From positions 1-64,000 of the forward strand of contig WEDG01007225.1 in NCBI GenBank assembly GCA_017591395.1: a stretch of 64,000 nucleotides of DNA. The letters are read 5' to 3'. Shown here piece by piece: positions 25,215 to 37,609 of this stretch. The position numbers were made by a program, and so were the translations under genes. The stretch is from Schistocephalus solidus (Eukaryota > Platyhelminthes > Cestoda > Diphyllobothriidea > Diphyllobothriidae). The notes beneath the pieces were generated by a model that saw only the letters and a list, made by a program, of their open reading frames with translations, searched no databases and was not told the origin of the DNA. Position 1 is the first letter of the stretch. Each line of letters begins with the position of its first letter.

Positions 25215-28012
25215 GCAGCTTTCAGTTCGTGTTGTAGCTCGCACCCTTATATCGATCTAACTTTCGCTTAAAAACCTCCAAGGAGTCCGACATAAAGACA
25301 TCCATAGGAAGATTATTCCAAGCTTCAACTACTCTGTTGGAGAAGAAGTACTTCCGAGTGTCTAGCCTTGCTCCAGTCACGTAAATTGAGAGGATTACCT
25401 TTCAAGTTCGTTGTTGTTGATAACTTGAAGAAATCACCTGGGACGAGACAACAGTCCTGGACGCGTAGTATGCGGAATATTAGTATCCGGTCTCCACGAA
25501 GCTGTCTATAGCGCAAGGGAAAGAGATTGAGATTTGTCAGCCGTGTTTCATAAGGCTGTGAGCCATGTCCAAGGAAAAGTTTGGTTGCTCACCTTTGGAC
25601 CTTTTCGAGGATGTTGATGTCCTTCGCCGCCCAGGGTCTCCAAGCTTGGATAGCGGACTCCAACTGCGGCCGCACGAAGGTTCCGAAGACGTGAGCAAAG
25701 CAGTCGGTAGTGAAGGCTTCAAAAGATTGTTTAACGAAATACAGAATCGACATGGCGGACTTCGTTATCTTTGCGCAATGTAGGGATGGGTTAAGCGAGG
25801 GCGTGATCCAGACTCCCAGGTCCTTTTGGGCATCCACTTCTTTCAACGGAATGCCATTCATACGGTAAACTGTACGGTTCGAAGGATTGCTTTTCCCGAC
25901 TCGTATGATGTTGCACTTGCTCTCATTAAACGGCAAGAGCCAGTCATTTGACCATTTCTGGAGTCGATTTAAGTTTGCCTGCAAGTTCTCTTCGTCAGCC
26001 GCAGTTTGAATGACGCGCCAAATTTTGAGATCATCGGCAAACATGAAAATATCGCAGTCCAGTTCGTTGGCACAATCTTTGATGTAGACAATGTACGAAA
26101 TAGGGCAGAGAACAGAGCCTTGGGGAACACCACTTTCAACCTCAACCTTGGCCGACGGTTTGTCGCTGATATGGACAGTTTGTGAGCGGCCAGTTAAGAA
26201 GTTTTCTGTCCATGTCAGAAGTCGATCTCTTTACTCCTATGCGGTTGAGTTTATAAAGCAGGCTGTGGTATGGCACGCTATAAAAAACCTTTTTGAAGTC
26301 GATATAGACTGCGTGCACTGTATTTCCTCTATCGAACGCCTCAGTCCAACGTTCTAAACAGGTAAACAAATTTGTGACGCGGGACCTACCTCTACGGGAA
26401 CCGTGCTGGACCTCGGAAGGCAGATGATTATTTTCAAGGACCTGCATTAGTTTTTGCTTAATTATTTTTTCCATGATTTTTGCAGCAAACTGAAGTTAGG
26501 CTGACCAGTCGATACTTGTTTGCAGAGACCCGACTTCCACCCTAATAGAGCGGCGTAATCCATACGGATTTCCAGTCAACTGGTAGACTTCCGGTCTGGA
26601 AGGATGTTTGGAAAAGCGTAGAGAGTGGTTTGCCAGTTCTTTCGCGAGCTCTTTCGACAGATATGCAGTTACTTCATCGGGACCCGGTGACTTAGATTCC
26701 TTTAACCCCAAAAGTTCCTTGAGGACAATAGTTTCGGTGAAATGAACAGTCTCTACTATTGTATCCATTTCGAAGCCAATGGTAGGCTAATCGTATCTCG
26801 TTTCCTTTGTGAAAACAGACCAGAAAAATTCCAAAAGATTATCTGCATTCGCACCGACTTCAGTAAGGCCTATACACTCGGCGGTCCTCAGCAGAGGTAT
26901 TGGATCCTTGTTCCATGTATTCTACCTGAGGTAACCGTAAAACAGTTTCGGGTTCGCGGTGGCCCGGTTCAGCAGGTCCACTTTGAAATCCTGTCTTGTT
27001 CTAACAATAAGGCCCTTGACCCGATTTCTCTGCATTTTGTACGCATTTAGAGATGCCGGAGTTCCGTCCGTAAGCGATTTTTTCCACAATCTCCAATTTT
27101 TGTTAACTTCGATTTTTAAGGCCTGCGTAAGCCATCGTGGTCTGTTCGTTAACCTTTTTCTCAAAATTGGACAGTCATTTTCGATGAGCCTGTGAAGTAT
27201 GTCCTGGAACGTTTCCCAGTCCTCGGTCATGTTTCCAAAGAATAAAGGTTCTCACTGAGTGCGCGTGAGTTCGGCCCTCATTCCACCGAAATTTCCTTGT
27301 TATATCTTCCCTCTGACTGTTGTGGGTCTTTCTGGTATAGAAGGTAGTGAGTACTCCCATCGCAGTATCAGGTGGTCACTTTTACCTAGCGGCGGTAGAC
27401 ATGACACTTCGTCGATGCTGTCCTGCGACTTCGTGAGAACTAGGTCCATGCCATTTGGCCTGTTGTCTTTCGCACACCCTTGTTGGATAAGTGACATGCT
27501 GTGAGAGAAGTAGCTTTAGCGTCGTGCTCAGAAGGCAACCACGAAAGGCTAAATCAAAACTATGTGCGCAGGCCGAGCTCCAGTCGATGTGAGGTGCATT
27601 GAAGTCAGCTATGATTAGGGATATCCAACCGTGTAGCAATCTTTTCAAGCTCCTCTAGCAGGTAAGCATCGGCTACAGGATCTGTTCTCGGTGGACGGTG
27701 GACTGTCAGAATATATAGACTTGATGAACCTGGCACTTTTATGGAAAGACATATCGCCTCGGAAGTAGACGCCAGTTTATAAGTTTTGTCTAAAACTCTA
27801 AGTTCATTTTTCACATATGTGAGTTCACCACCTCCTTGACGCTCTTTCCTGTCTTTTATAAAAAGTTGGTAGCCAGTCATAGTTACCTCCCGGTCGTCCA
27901 CGTGTCGGGACAACCAGGTTTCTGTCAGGGAGATTATATCAGGAGATAGTTCACAGATATGAATCTTAAACTCGTCGAGCTTCGATAGCATACTCTGTGC
28001 ATTGGTGTACAT
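25215..28012 (-). pseudogene. CR1-like LINE ORF2: endonuclease and reverse transcriptase
   Basis: The AP endonuclease starts with MYTNAQSMLSKLDEFK and contains ISLTETWL (catalytic Glu, about 27930), YILTVHRPP, DFNAPHIDW and SDHLILRW (about 27380). The linker KRLTNRPRWLTQALK is near 27140. RT blocks are KESKSPGPDEV (about 26700), AVYIDFKKVFYSVPYHSLLYKL (about 26310), SGVPQGSVLCP (about 26130) and F-A-D-D at 26030-26041. LGVWITPSLNPSLHC and KVQR follow at 25780-25590. The C-terminal LRYRQLRGDRILIFRIL and SNRVVEAWNNLP blocks reach about 25220. Most segments are intact locally, but frame changes occur near 27600, 27250, 26900, 26490, 26140 and 25580. FKKVF replaces the more usual F.KAFD, and this loses the first catalytic Asp context. 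Confidence 0.87.
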
Positions 28013-28162
28013 GAATGTTAATTTTCGGTTTGCCCAGGCAGTGCTTACGGTCGGGCGCGAGGCCTCGTTTACTGGGCAGACTGCGTGGTAATCCGGAACG
28101 GGCCTCTCCAGGGGAAGAACACTGAACGATGGATCACTTGGTTGTTGTAAAAAACCGCCGTC

Positions 28163-29229
28163 TCAGTTCGATGACAAGTTGATGACGTTTTTTCCGCTCC
28201 GCAGGTGAGAAGTCCTGTTGAAAAAAAATCCAGGGTTCGAGATTTTTAACTTAAAGTGCCTAGACAGAATGAGACTGGCTTCCCGACTTCTGGTCATGAG
28301 AACTTTAAGAGGCCTAGGACGTGTTGATTCAGATTGGCTCTCGGGCCGTTTTCCAAGGCGGAAGGCTTTTTCCAGTTCAATCGACGTATTGGGTTCCAGC
28401 ATATTGTTCAAAAGTTCATGAAAGTGGTTCATGTCTTCAGAATATCGGTTTACTGGAGTTGTAGCTGTTGATTCAGGTAGTCCCTGTATTATGAAACCTT
28501 TTTTCTATCAGTGGCATTTTTTGTACCTACGACGCTCTCTTCCACTATCTGGTGGGAAGTTTTCACATTGCGCACTGGTGATGATGGAGCAGATGCTGAT
28601 TGGCTATATGTGGGCTTTCTTCCGTTTTTTTTGGTTTCGGCGAAGTCCACGGCTTCGACGATTTTGAATTGCAGGTGGAAGTTCCGGTTGGGGAATCAAT
28701 ACCACTGCTTGTGCTTGGTGTACGAATCTCAGTATTTCCTGTGCTGGGCAAGGCAATGGTCAAAACCCCGTGTTCGAGCTTTTTTTGAGGCTTCTCTCGA
28801 AGTCGGTTGTCCATTAAAATTTTCCTTCTTGGTGTCAGATTTGCGTTTTGGAAGGTTTTTAGGCGGGCTGTTTTTGTCCTGTGCCATTGATACTTGTTGT
28901 TCGGTAGCTGTAGCAGCTGCCAAAGTTGTTTTTGAGATACCCTTTGATCGAGTATTAATGGTTTTTCTCCTGGTAATTCGCTCAGTGGACTCCTGAGTGA
29001 CATCTACTGTATTACAGGTGCCTTTTAACGCAGATTTTATTTTTTTTATCTCATCCTCGAGCTGGTATAGCTTCATGGACAGTTTCTGACAGCCACCACA
29101 AATGACAGTGCCGTCAATAGCGTAAATATTAATTTGAGAGAGCGTCCGCCGCCGCGATGAGGTGTTCGAGTGGTTAACGAGCGTTGCCGTGGCGTTGGTG
29201 GTCACGGGCTCAATCCCGGCTTGCGGCAT
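28163..29229 (-). pseudogene. CR1-like LINE ORF1, broken
   Basis: Three minus-strand segments in different frames (29229-28729, 29003-28563, 28432-28163) together look like an ORF1 RNA-binding protein. There is an early CGGC cysteine pair, then a helical, charged stretch (MKLYQLEDEIKKIKSALK) likely to form a coiled coil. A long Lys/Arg/Ser/Thr/Pro-rich region follows, and then an acidic-basic segment (EKAFRLGKRPES..RPLKVLMTRSREASLILSRHFKL) of the type seen near the end of CR1 and platyhelminth ORF1 proteins. Its position just upstream of the endonuclease supports the call. No catalytic function is expected. Confidence 0.65.
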
Positions 29230-29231
29230 GA
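29150..29231 (+). other. tRNA-like sequence antisense to the CR1 5' end
   Basis: On the plus strand GTTCGAGTGGTTAACGAGC resembles a tRNA D-arm/box A. ACGGGCTCAATCCCGGCTTG, about 40 bases later, resembles the T-arm/box B. The last part of the acceptor could be GCGGCA. Pairing is imperfect, so it is more likely a tRNA-derived SINE head or relic than a working tRNA gene. It overlaps the start of the minus-strand ORF1 frame. Confidence 0.4.
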
Positions 29232-29500
29232 CTTTTTGAATTCTTGTGGTGACTTACGAACTAACGAGTGGCTAGGTTTAGGTTACACTACCAGCGATTT
29301 TACACACGCAGTATACAAACTATCTACTCTGCCTTTTTTCAAAATAAGTGAAAGCCCTCAGAACGTTCTTAACTAGGTATGCTAGTGGAAGTTTTTGGAA
29401 GTATTTGTTATAACGAGTTACTCGATATAAATTTCACAATCAGTAAGACAGAATATGGATAATTAACGACTCAAACCTGTTTTGTAGATACTCTTCAGAA

Positions 29501-29715
29501 AACCCTGACGAGCAGTTAGACTGGATTGGACTGGTAGGTTGTGTAAGCCAAGCCAAGATTTCCGGCAGGTTGCTCTAGTTGGAGAACTGTCCTGGTCAAA
29601 CAAAAATCCTCAGTAACCCTGAAGAGCCGTTAGAGAAATGGATTGAACTGGTAGGTTGTGTAGGCCAAGCCAAGATTTTCAGCAGATTGCTCTATTTGAA
29701 GAACTCTCCTGGTCA
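29501..29715. repeat. Two tandem copies of a segment of about 114 bp
   Basis: AACCCTGACGAGC...GAACTGTCCTGGTCA (29501-29598) and AACCCTGAAGAGC...GAACTCTCCTGGTCA (29615-29715) share most positions, including GGTAGGTTGTGTA and GCCAAGCCAAGATTT. This is an old local duplication. Confidence 0.85.
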
Positions 29716-29747
29716 GAGCCCATAATTTCCCTAAACTTTATAGCTAC

Positions 29748-30345
29748 CTATTGAATACTCTCGGCCGTTTGACTCCATGCAAACGCATAAAACACGGACC
29801 ACGTATTACTATGCTTATCGCTTATCACTATGTGATACAATACAAACCGATGGCAGTTAGTACCGTAGGTGCCATCCATCTGCGCAACCTTTGGATACTG
29901 AGCAAATATACTCTTCATGGCTAGCGTTGTGAAGCGCATGGCCTCCATCCCTTCTTTGCCATAGAGGTAATCAGAGAATGAGCCACCTTTCATATTTTGA
30001 AGGGCCTCCGTCATACCCATGGCCAATGGGTCAGTGCGCAAAATGCGCCTGCGCATCTTCGCCAGGTCCTTAATTTTATAATTTATACCAAAGGAATCTA
30101 CAGACTTCTTTTTATAAACAAGACTTACTTCTCAAATAAAACTTCAACCGACCGGCAGAAGACCTGATTTGCGTTATCATATTGAGCAGGCCTTGCCCTG
30201 CAGCTCCTTCAGTTCGGCGGAATTTCGGATATGCCGAAAGCAACATCCGGTTACAGATGTGGTTATGCACGAGGTAAACCAACATTACATGTAGTTCACC
30301 GCCAAATTCCATGGCAGAGAACCGCGCTTTGCATTCGAATTTCAA
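29748..30345 (-). pseudogene. MULE-type transposase, N-terminal and catalytic-start fragment
   Basis: On the minus strand the frame runs FECKARFSAMEFGGELHVML then VYLVHNHICNRMLLSAYPKFRR (30345-30230), a FAR1-like C...HNH DNA-binding block. A frame change near 30110 follows. Then come MRRRILRTDPLAMGMTEAL and IFAQYPKVAQMDGTYGTN with LYHIVISD and VFYAFAWSQTAESI (30056-29748). The Asp of MDGTY is the first catalytic acid expected for MULE transposases. The frame stops at 29748, before the second and third acids, so the copy is truncated. It lies just 3' of the short tandem duplication at 29501-29715. A host ZSWIM-family gene is less likely because of the frameshift and truncation. Confidence 0.72.
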
Positions 30346-30719
30346 CGACCTGACATGTTATCATTTAAATAAGAAACATTTACTTAGTTCTCCGATTTGA
30401 ATTTGTTCCAGAATATCTGCCTGCGTGGATGCACGCGAAGTAAATATGTGTCTATATTTTATTCTACTGTACGCGGCGTGACTCTTAGGCAGTTTACAGC
30501 TGTGCGAGATTCTGAAATTGAAATTAGCTGCCTGAAAGTTCTAAAAAAGGTTACTTTGTGTTCACTTACCTTTTCATATTCTTTTATTTTAGACATCAGT
30601 TCTGCATAACTATTAAAAATTCCATTTTGCATTAGCCTCTGGAATTGCGCACGTAAAAACTAAGGCTTGCTCTATGCTATAGCATGTTAGGAAGTGGCCG
30701 CAAACTAACATATTGGGGC

Positions 30720-30893
30720 GAAAGGACTCAGCGTACGAAAGTCCTGCAGTTCGGCCGTGTCAACATTTTCGGGCAGCACAGAGTCATGGTTGTGGTCCAT
30801 TTGCAGGACCCAAGCATGATTCTGTCCTTCCTTCTTTTTGACGACATTGAAAAATGCGTCGCATCTAGGACACCTAGCAATATAAATAAAAGA
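30720..30893 (-). pseudogene. Second FAR1-like zinc-binding fragment
   Basis: A minus-strand frame reads CPRCDAFFNVVKKKEGQNH then AWVLQMDHNHDSVLPENV and ends at a stop after LSPFAPIC. The C-x-x-C...HNHD spacing is that of FAR1/MULE N-terminal fingers. It lies upstream of the fragment at 29748-30345 on the same strand and may be the first finger of the same element or a separate copy. Confidence 0.55.
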
Positions 30894-31278
30894 AACCTAT
30901 GAATAATCATACATTTTCATAGGATCCAAGATATAAACGTATTTGGGGCTAGCATAAACAAACTTTTCAGCGTGAACAGATATCAATGCATATTTATGAG
31001 AGCTCCTCAGCTTGAAGTAATAGCCCTTTGTCAAAAAATAGATGTATGTCCATCTAGCTTGCTTGAATAAACTTCTTAATGGTTTCCTTTTAGGTCCCTC
31101 AGTGACTGCAGGTATCAGCCAAGCAGAATTTCGTGGAACTTCCTCTCGACAAAAGAAACGGATGCCATCATTTCGCACGTGAAAGTGTTCGAAAACTGCG
31201 CTACACCACCCTTTACTGTACTAAATCCCCCAATCACGTGATATCCCACGAACGCCTGCATCAGCAGTTCCGCATACG

Positions 31279-31425
31279 GTGCTAACGACTCACTCGCTCA
31301 AATTTGCCGGTGAAATATATGTAAAGTTGGTTTACCCATTGCACAACCACATCTGTAAACGGATGTTGGTTTCCACGCATCCAATATTCTGCCGACGTTG
31401 TAATCAATGGGCCCGCTTGGTCTTA
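31279..31425 (+). pseudogene. Inverted copy of the MULE FAR1-like block
   Basis: The plus strand encodes LKFAGEIYVKLVYPLHNHIC then KRMLVSTHPIFCRR. This is clearly related to the minus-strand block EFGGELHVMLVYLVHNHICN then RMLLSAYPKFRR at 30230-30345. The two copies face opposite ways, about 950 bp apart. Nothing further of the transposase follows on this strand. Confidence 0.65.
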
Positions 31426-31429
31426 CATA

Positions 31430-33500
31430 AACAAATTATGGTTTATTTATTTATAAAATTCAACTGTACACTCCATATATCTGTGGCCTCACTGCAGTAC
31501 ATCGGCTTTATCTCACGAGCAATTACTCGATTTTTACTCCTTTCAGCCTCTTTGCCCTACATATAAACGCTCGTTCTTGGTTGCACCTGAAAATGCTTTT
31601 CTTTGTAACAATCTTTCTATAGGCATTTAGTCATCGCCTATAGTATATGGATTCAAATTGAAATCACGTAAGTATCCTAACTCAAAAAGCATAAAGACAA
31701 TATTGGCTCTTTCATTTTAGAACCCCCAACCTTTGAACTTTTAAAAGCGTCCTCCTTGGATTTAAGGTCAGATAATGCATGCTTTACTTTTTCAAATTTG
31801 AACTCAAACTTACATATTAACCAACCAGTGCTTTAAATTTGCTGCTTTATCCATCGACGTAACCCCCACTCCTGCAGCAACTGTCTTCGTGATGTTACAA
31901 ATCATCTCTAACTTCGGCCCCAAGCAACCTGTTTACGTGCATGAAGGATTCTTCTGTTTTCGTCATCTGCTTTTAGTTTGGTATGTTAGCAAAGAAGTAT
32001 CATAGTCACATCCCCACACGCTTTGACGATCCTCGCAGTCATCAATGTCCCGTCCTCGCTTGGAGTCTAAGCGGACTGTGATCAATCGCGGTAGGCTACT
32101 TCTATCTCGCTATCTTGATGGTTGGTTCATTCATCCTCCAAAAATGTATTATCATCGCACATAAATCGAAATGCCTCACCCAGTACAAGTATTCAACTAT
32201 GAAGATGAACTGTTCGAACGGATATTTGCTGTCACCTGCAGGGTGGTCCTGTCCCAGACATATATTTAACTTCCCATGAGTGAATGTTTTTTCTTTAATA
32301 ACTGATCAAATCACATTGATTCTGTATTGTTCAAATAAATTCGAGGAAACCTTTTTCACTGTTCGCAAACCGCTTTTTACCGCTGCACATTGTGTTCTTA
32401 TTCGTTCAAAAATTCATTTGAAATGTTTTTTTTTAATTTTTCTATTAAATTACACTGAAATAAATAAAAAAGGTTTGTTGATTGGGCACTTCTTGAGCGC
32501 CATCAAATCTTACATGCTCTTTATTTTTTATGGAGTTTGCAAGAATGAGGATGACACAAGCGAGAACTATTGGCCCAAATTTATGTGACCATTTAACTAG
32601 GTTCGAGAGCAAATGATGAAAGATGGTTAGCTTAAAGACTACTGGCAGTACAGTGTAACAGTTGGTCACTAAATTTTAATACGGTGCCTTTGATTTGGTT
32701 GAATTATAGATTTGATATGAAACTATTTTTACGGCGTAGAACCGTCTATTTCACAGGAAGGGATGAACAAATACAGTGAAAGGTGAAAGCTATTTTTCCA
32801 AGTGCTATAGACGAAGTCGTGGACAATATAGTTGGAATAATGAGAGAGTCATAAGCGACAGAGTTTGAATTTACTGATCACGAGTCAAAAGACGTCAATG
32901 GATTCAATAAACGAAAAGAAGAGGGTAAGTTAAAGGGGTCTTTGAATTGAAAAGCTGGGAAGACGGAGTAAAGGGGTATTTCAGGTGGACGGAACTATGA
33001 CTGAACTTGAGAATATAAGCCTGAGAAGCCGATTTTGTTTTTGAGAGGGGAAATTTAATACTTCGTTCAATCGGTGCAAGTTCATGCCAAAGACAATATT
33101 TGGTTGTTACAGGTAACGAGAAATACGATCTCCTTGAGCAAAGATCGAGTCCACGCCGATTATTGAAAAAAGTATAGTTTAGGTAAATTCAGTTTATTTG
33201 ATGGAAATATAGATGGATACCCTTGAACTCCCTTTTTGTTAGATGCAGCGGAAGTATGTCAGAAATGTGTAACGGGAAGATCAAAAATTGCAAGTGAAAT
33301 CTAAAAAATTGCACAGAAAGATTAACTAGTTCGTGCGTCTGCAGTAGTTGGAGACATGTGTGCGGACTATGGCGTGTAATGTCGTAAGAAATTTAAGCAA
33401 ACGTACAATACAGGGAGAGTATAATGAGTTCTTATTTGCAAGCTATCGGATGAATTTTAGTAGGGAATATGCACAGAGGGGGAACATAAATACTCGTTTA
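31430..33500. other. A+T-rich DNA, no assignable gene
   Basis: A plus ORF at 32280-32588 has no domain and biased composition. I see no repeat match elsewhere in the window. Confidence 0.45.
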
Positions 33501-33513
33501 CAAACAAATTTTT

Positions 33514-33890
33514 TTAAAGATTAAAAGTAGTATCATGAACACTAAAAAATTGAGCAGGATGACAGCAGTAGAAAGGCATCTTGGTGCGTACTGCAATGCT
33601 CATGCAGTTTCCGTTTAAAGCTTCCATAGATGCAGACACTAATATATCTAATGGTACAACATTCCATGCTTCAAACACTCTGCAGGCGAAGGAGAACCAG
33701 CAACACATTTCGCAAGACATATCCTGTCCCCTGTCTGAGTTGAAACCAACTGATATTTGGTGGGGCTGATGACCTGTGTGGTTACTGTAAATTTCACCAG
33801 ACGATCCCATAAAAGCGAGTTCCCCGTTTTTTTGATTTTGTTGCCTACAATTGTCAGGTTCATTTTCATCACAATAATGTATTTTCAATT
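33514..33890 (-). pseudogene. Possible decayed CR1-like LINE C-terminus
   Basis: The minus frame contains FACRVFEAWNVVPLDILVSA then SMEALN, with the pattern F-x-x-R-V-x-E-A-W-N that ends CR1-type ORF2 proteins. Compare SNRVVEAWNNLP in the element at 25215-29229. The sequence upstream of this block is not recognisable. The call rests on this one motif and is tentative. Confidence 0.35.
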
Positions 33891-34239
33891 ATGCTACTAG
33901 TCTCCTTATTTTCATTCAATCGGTGGGAGCGTAGTCCTGGCGAAAAAGATTCCACGATGGTTGATTCAAGCCTGGACTTTAGAGACAGTAGTAGATTTAC
34001 CTGCGTTTTGCTTCCCAATAAGACTATCAATGGAGTTGTTCGATTATGTAGTTTGAATTTAAAAACTTCCACGGCCCTAGTCAAAGCAATAGAATGTGCA
34101 AAGGCATTCAAAACTTTGACAAGTCTGCTGAAGATGAAGAACTTCTGTGTGTTCCTGTGCATGATCTCGTAGGCTGGTTGTCTTAGATAACTCGACGACG
34201 TCTCAACGTATAAGGCAGCAGTCTTGACCACGTAGGATG

Positions 34240-37200
34240 TTAAAAATGGTAAATGGTCTTCCTATGTGCCTGTAACTCAAAGAAAAATGATCGAGATAAG
34301 CTAATCGGGTTTCACGGCGCATATTTTATTCATATTTTGAGGGGTAGCATTTATCATTGCATTTGTACAGTCAATATAAAATTGCGGGAAAAAAACTGCA
34401 GAAAACTGGGAGGTTTCAGATCAGCACAGTTTACTTAACGCTGATACTCAAATTACAACTCATGTATGTGACTGCGATTATATCTGAAAAAAGAAATAGG
34501 CTTATTAGTGAAAAATTATGGTACAGCATATTTCCACCTTTTGGCGAATCGACTAAAAAAATGGCAAAAGTCGTTGATTCAGAGTTAAAAATGAAGAACC
34601 TTGCCATTTAAAATCCAATTACCAATTCTTGCGAGCAACTGGGAAATTCAATTTAAATAAAGAATTCCCCTTATCTTTAAACACCAATCTGTGATTATTG
34701 AAATTGTCTTAAGGACGTGCCAATAATTTATAGGGAAGACGTGTGCTGACATGCAATTGGGGCAGACAGTCTCGAGTTGATTTTATTTTCTGTGCGTCTT
34801 TATGCTTCACTACGCTATCCCTGCCTGTCAATCATCTGATCCTGAGACCAAACGCAAGTAAGTGGTACGTCATGAGCCGGTGTCGAATTATGCCACCAAA
34901 CTTCCAATATTTAGCATTTCTTATGTGTGCCCATGGTCAAAAGCGCCCACTGGGCCGTGAGCTGCCCCCTGGGTTGGTTCATCAGATCTGGCACGTAGCA
35001 AGTTATTGAGGCATAAGGCCCACTTAAAACTCAATAAACGTCGCTTAAAAGGACAAGGATTAAAGGTCGCATGCAAGATTCAAAGACAGGTACCGGAACC
35101 ATGATAAGTTAAATAAATTACCCAAAAATTGCTTACACTGTACAGTATTCAAAAAATAACAAGACAAAGGATTATGGGTGTGCGATAATGCCAACATGCA
35201 GTTGACCTGACGCCAGTATTTTACTATACATAGTGACGGCAGTAAAGTTGATTATAACAACAAATAGTTTACTATGGTATTCCTTTGCCAATTAGAATAT
35301 TATTTTGAAGATGATAACAATTTTTTTAATACTGTAAAGGCCGTCTTGGTTTCCTTTAGTTTGTTTTAGTCATACGTTCGGAGTTTTATCGAGTTGTTAT
35401 ATATAGCTGTCTGAAAGGTGACTTGGTGCTTGGTGGTAGATATACTTTATACAAATAGATAGTCCCTTGAACTGTATGCAGGTGTTTTTGTTTACGCATT
35501 ATTGAAATCACGATAATCGGCTGAATTTCGCTTATTGCCGCAGCGAGAATCCAATTATTAACTAATTTAATAAATGGAACTATCTGTCACACAGAAGGCA
35601 CATATTGCGATCCTTTCATTTTTAACCTAAAGCATATACTTAAAACAAAAATTTCTTTGGAATTTTAGTGGATTTCTGCTAAAAACCGCATTTTTACTGA
35701 CTGGTTGAGCTCTCCTCAAGATTTGTACAACTTTTTGAGGCTGTCCGGACAGCCGGCAAGAAATCGTGCCGGATTTGCGTTCGCAAATTCATTGACAAGG
35801 CCAGCAGTCTTTTTATCCTACTGTGTGCGTCTCCCTTTTGAAATCTTCTTATCGATATATCACCGTTTGACGCATTCGATAGTCAGCCCCATGTTTTTAT
35901 TTTACCCGATGCATTTTTTCAACAACTGCACTCGATTGCGATTGCAGAAAAAACCATACTTCGATCAGGAGGTATCTTTTTGGATAAATAATTAAAATTT
36001 TGGGTCAAAAAACTGCCGTTCTTATATGCAACGGATTCTGTTTTTCCCTGTCATTGTGAACCGGAACATTTTTCTCAATGAAGCGATCGCACCCAAGTAC
36101 TCCAAATGTATGTGTAATACTCAGGAAATTTGGAATATCGGGATTTCTCCTTTACCTCCCTGGTTCTTTAGACCAAAAAATTACCGTTACTTTACTGGTC
36201 TGTGTGAAATTTCATAGCAGTACTGACCTACTCCATAGCAGTCAAGCCATAGACGAACCAAGCCAAAGATAAACTGCCTGGCATATACTTATTTGTACAT
36301 GTTCCTGGTGTGAGACAGTACACCGGGGGCAATGTAGAAGCGGTATAAAACTTCGATTTCTTTAGTGTTATTAAGGAGGTTCACAAACGAAACGACATCT
36401 CGGTAGCTTCAGTCTAGTTTACCAGAGATGTATAGCACGCATTAACACTAAGAAAGGCCCTGTTCAGGCACTTTTAGCAAAACCAGTCACGAACATATGG
36501 AAATACTCCTGCCGTGAATCCATCGGCAAAGATACAATTATCTGGGGGTGGAGGGATGACATAGATTTCAAATGCATTAGTACACAACTTCTTCGGGCTT
36601 CTTCTTTATAAATCTACCCACATTTTCTATTATCTCACCTTCCCCTCCGTCATCATATCTTGACCGATTTCGGTGCGGAAGTTGCTCGTCTATTCGTGAC
36701 CTTTTCCACCCAAATAGAGCTTATTTGCTTGGGAAGGTCAATGAATCAGAGTGTGTTCATTCGTGACTGAACAAAATTGGCTATTTGCTCTAGCATTGCT
36801 GCCTTTATATCGTCTACCACTGAGTGCTCATTGTACCACCATTCATTTCTGCCTTGTTACCCCCTAAGTTTGAACTAAACGAGATGCTTTACGCTTTCAG
36901 TCTTTTATGCTAATCTATTAACACCGCCTTTGGCCACAAACCTACTGTGCTTGCGGTCAGCGCGTCATGTCATTTAGCCGAAAATGCTGGCTGTCCTCTC
37001 AATCTTGCCTTTATGGTTGAGATAAGTTCGGGAGGAAAGTGCTCCAACATTCCCCCTATATAAGAATAGGACTGTTTATAATGCGTGTTCTAGGTAACCG
37101 AAATTTACTACACAATTTTTAAATCATTTTGTTTGCATGTCTTGCCGAACGTCCGACAACTGTCATGTGAGGCAGGGATTATGAAAACACAACAGGCCTC

Positions 37201-37600
37201 AAATCCTTTTTGATGACTATCGTTAGTGCAACTAGAGTGCATATAGTCTGCAAAAACATGCTACCTATGCCTTTGCCCATGTACTCTATTAAACTTTTAT
37301 GCTATATTTTTTCGAACTTAAACCTTAGTAGTCATTTATTTTTAATTTTGTCATGTTGAGCTGGCATTTGGAAGAATTTAACGTTTCACACTTATTTGCA
37401 CGTTTGCTCTTATAGCTGGACAAGATGTATAGCAACTTTATGCTTCAGTGTGTGTGGATTGGAAATTTTGTGATACATTTTCCGATTCTTATGACGTGTT
37501 TTTATTTGTAGGCTACTCTCGAACGTGTATTTTACAGTTTTTCTCACGAGCCAATTCTTCTTATCCTGGCACACCTTTCCTCGCCCAGCTTCCTGTATCG
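34240..37600. other. A+T-rich DNA, no assignable gene
   Basis: Many short ORFs are present, none with a motif or convincing splice signals. No internal repeats were noticed. Confidence 0.45.
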
Positions 37601-37609
37601 TTTTTGCAG

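Larger units (their letters stand above)
25215..29229 (-). mobile_element. CR1-like non-LTR retrotransposon (frameshifted)
   Basis: The element reads on the minus strand from about 29229 (5') to about 25215 (3'). ORF1 is at about 29229-28163 and ORF2 (AP endonuclease, RT and CR1-type C-terminus) at about 28012-25215. The parts are in the expected order and spacing but spread over several frames, so the copy is inactive. Its terminal limits are approximate because no second copy exists in the window for comparison. Confidence 0.85.

Noticed and set aside
33767..33815. CTGATGA near 33768 as another hammerhead
   Set aside because: The following bases give no stem II with GAAA and no stem I partner.
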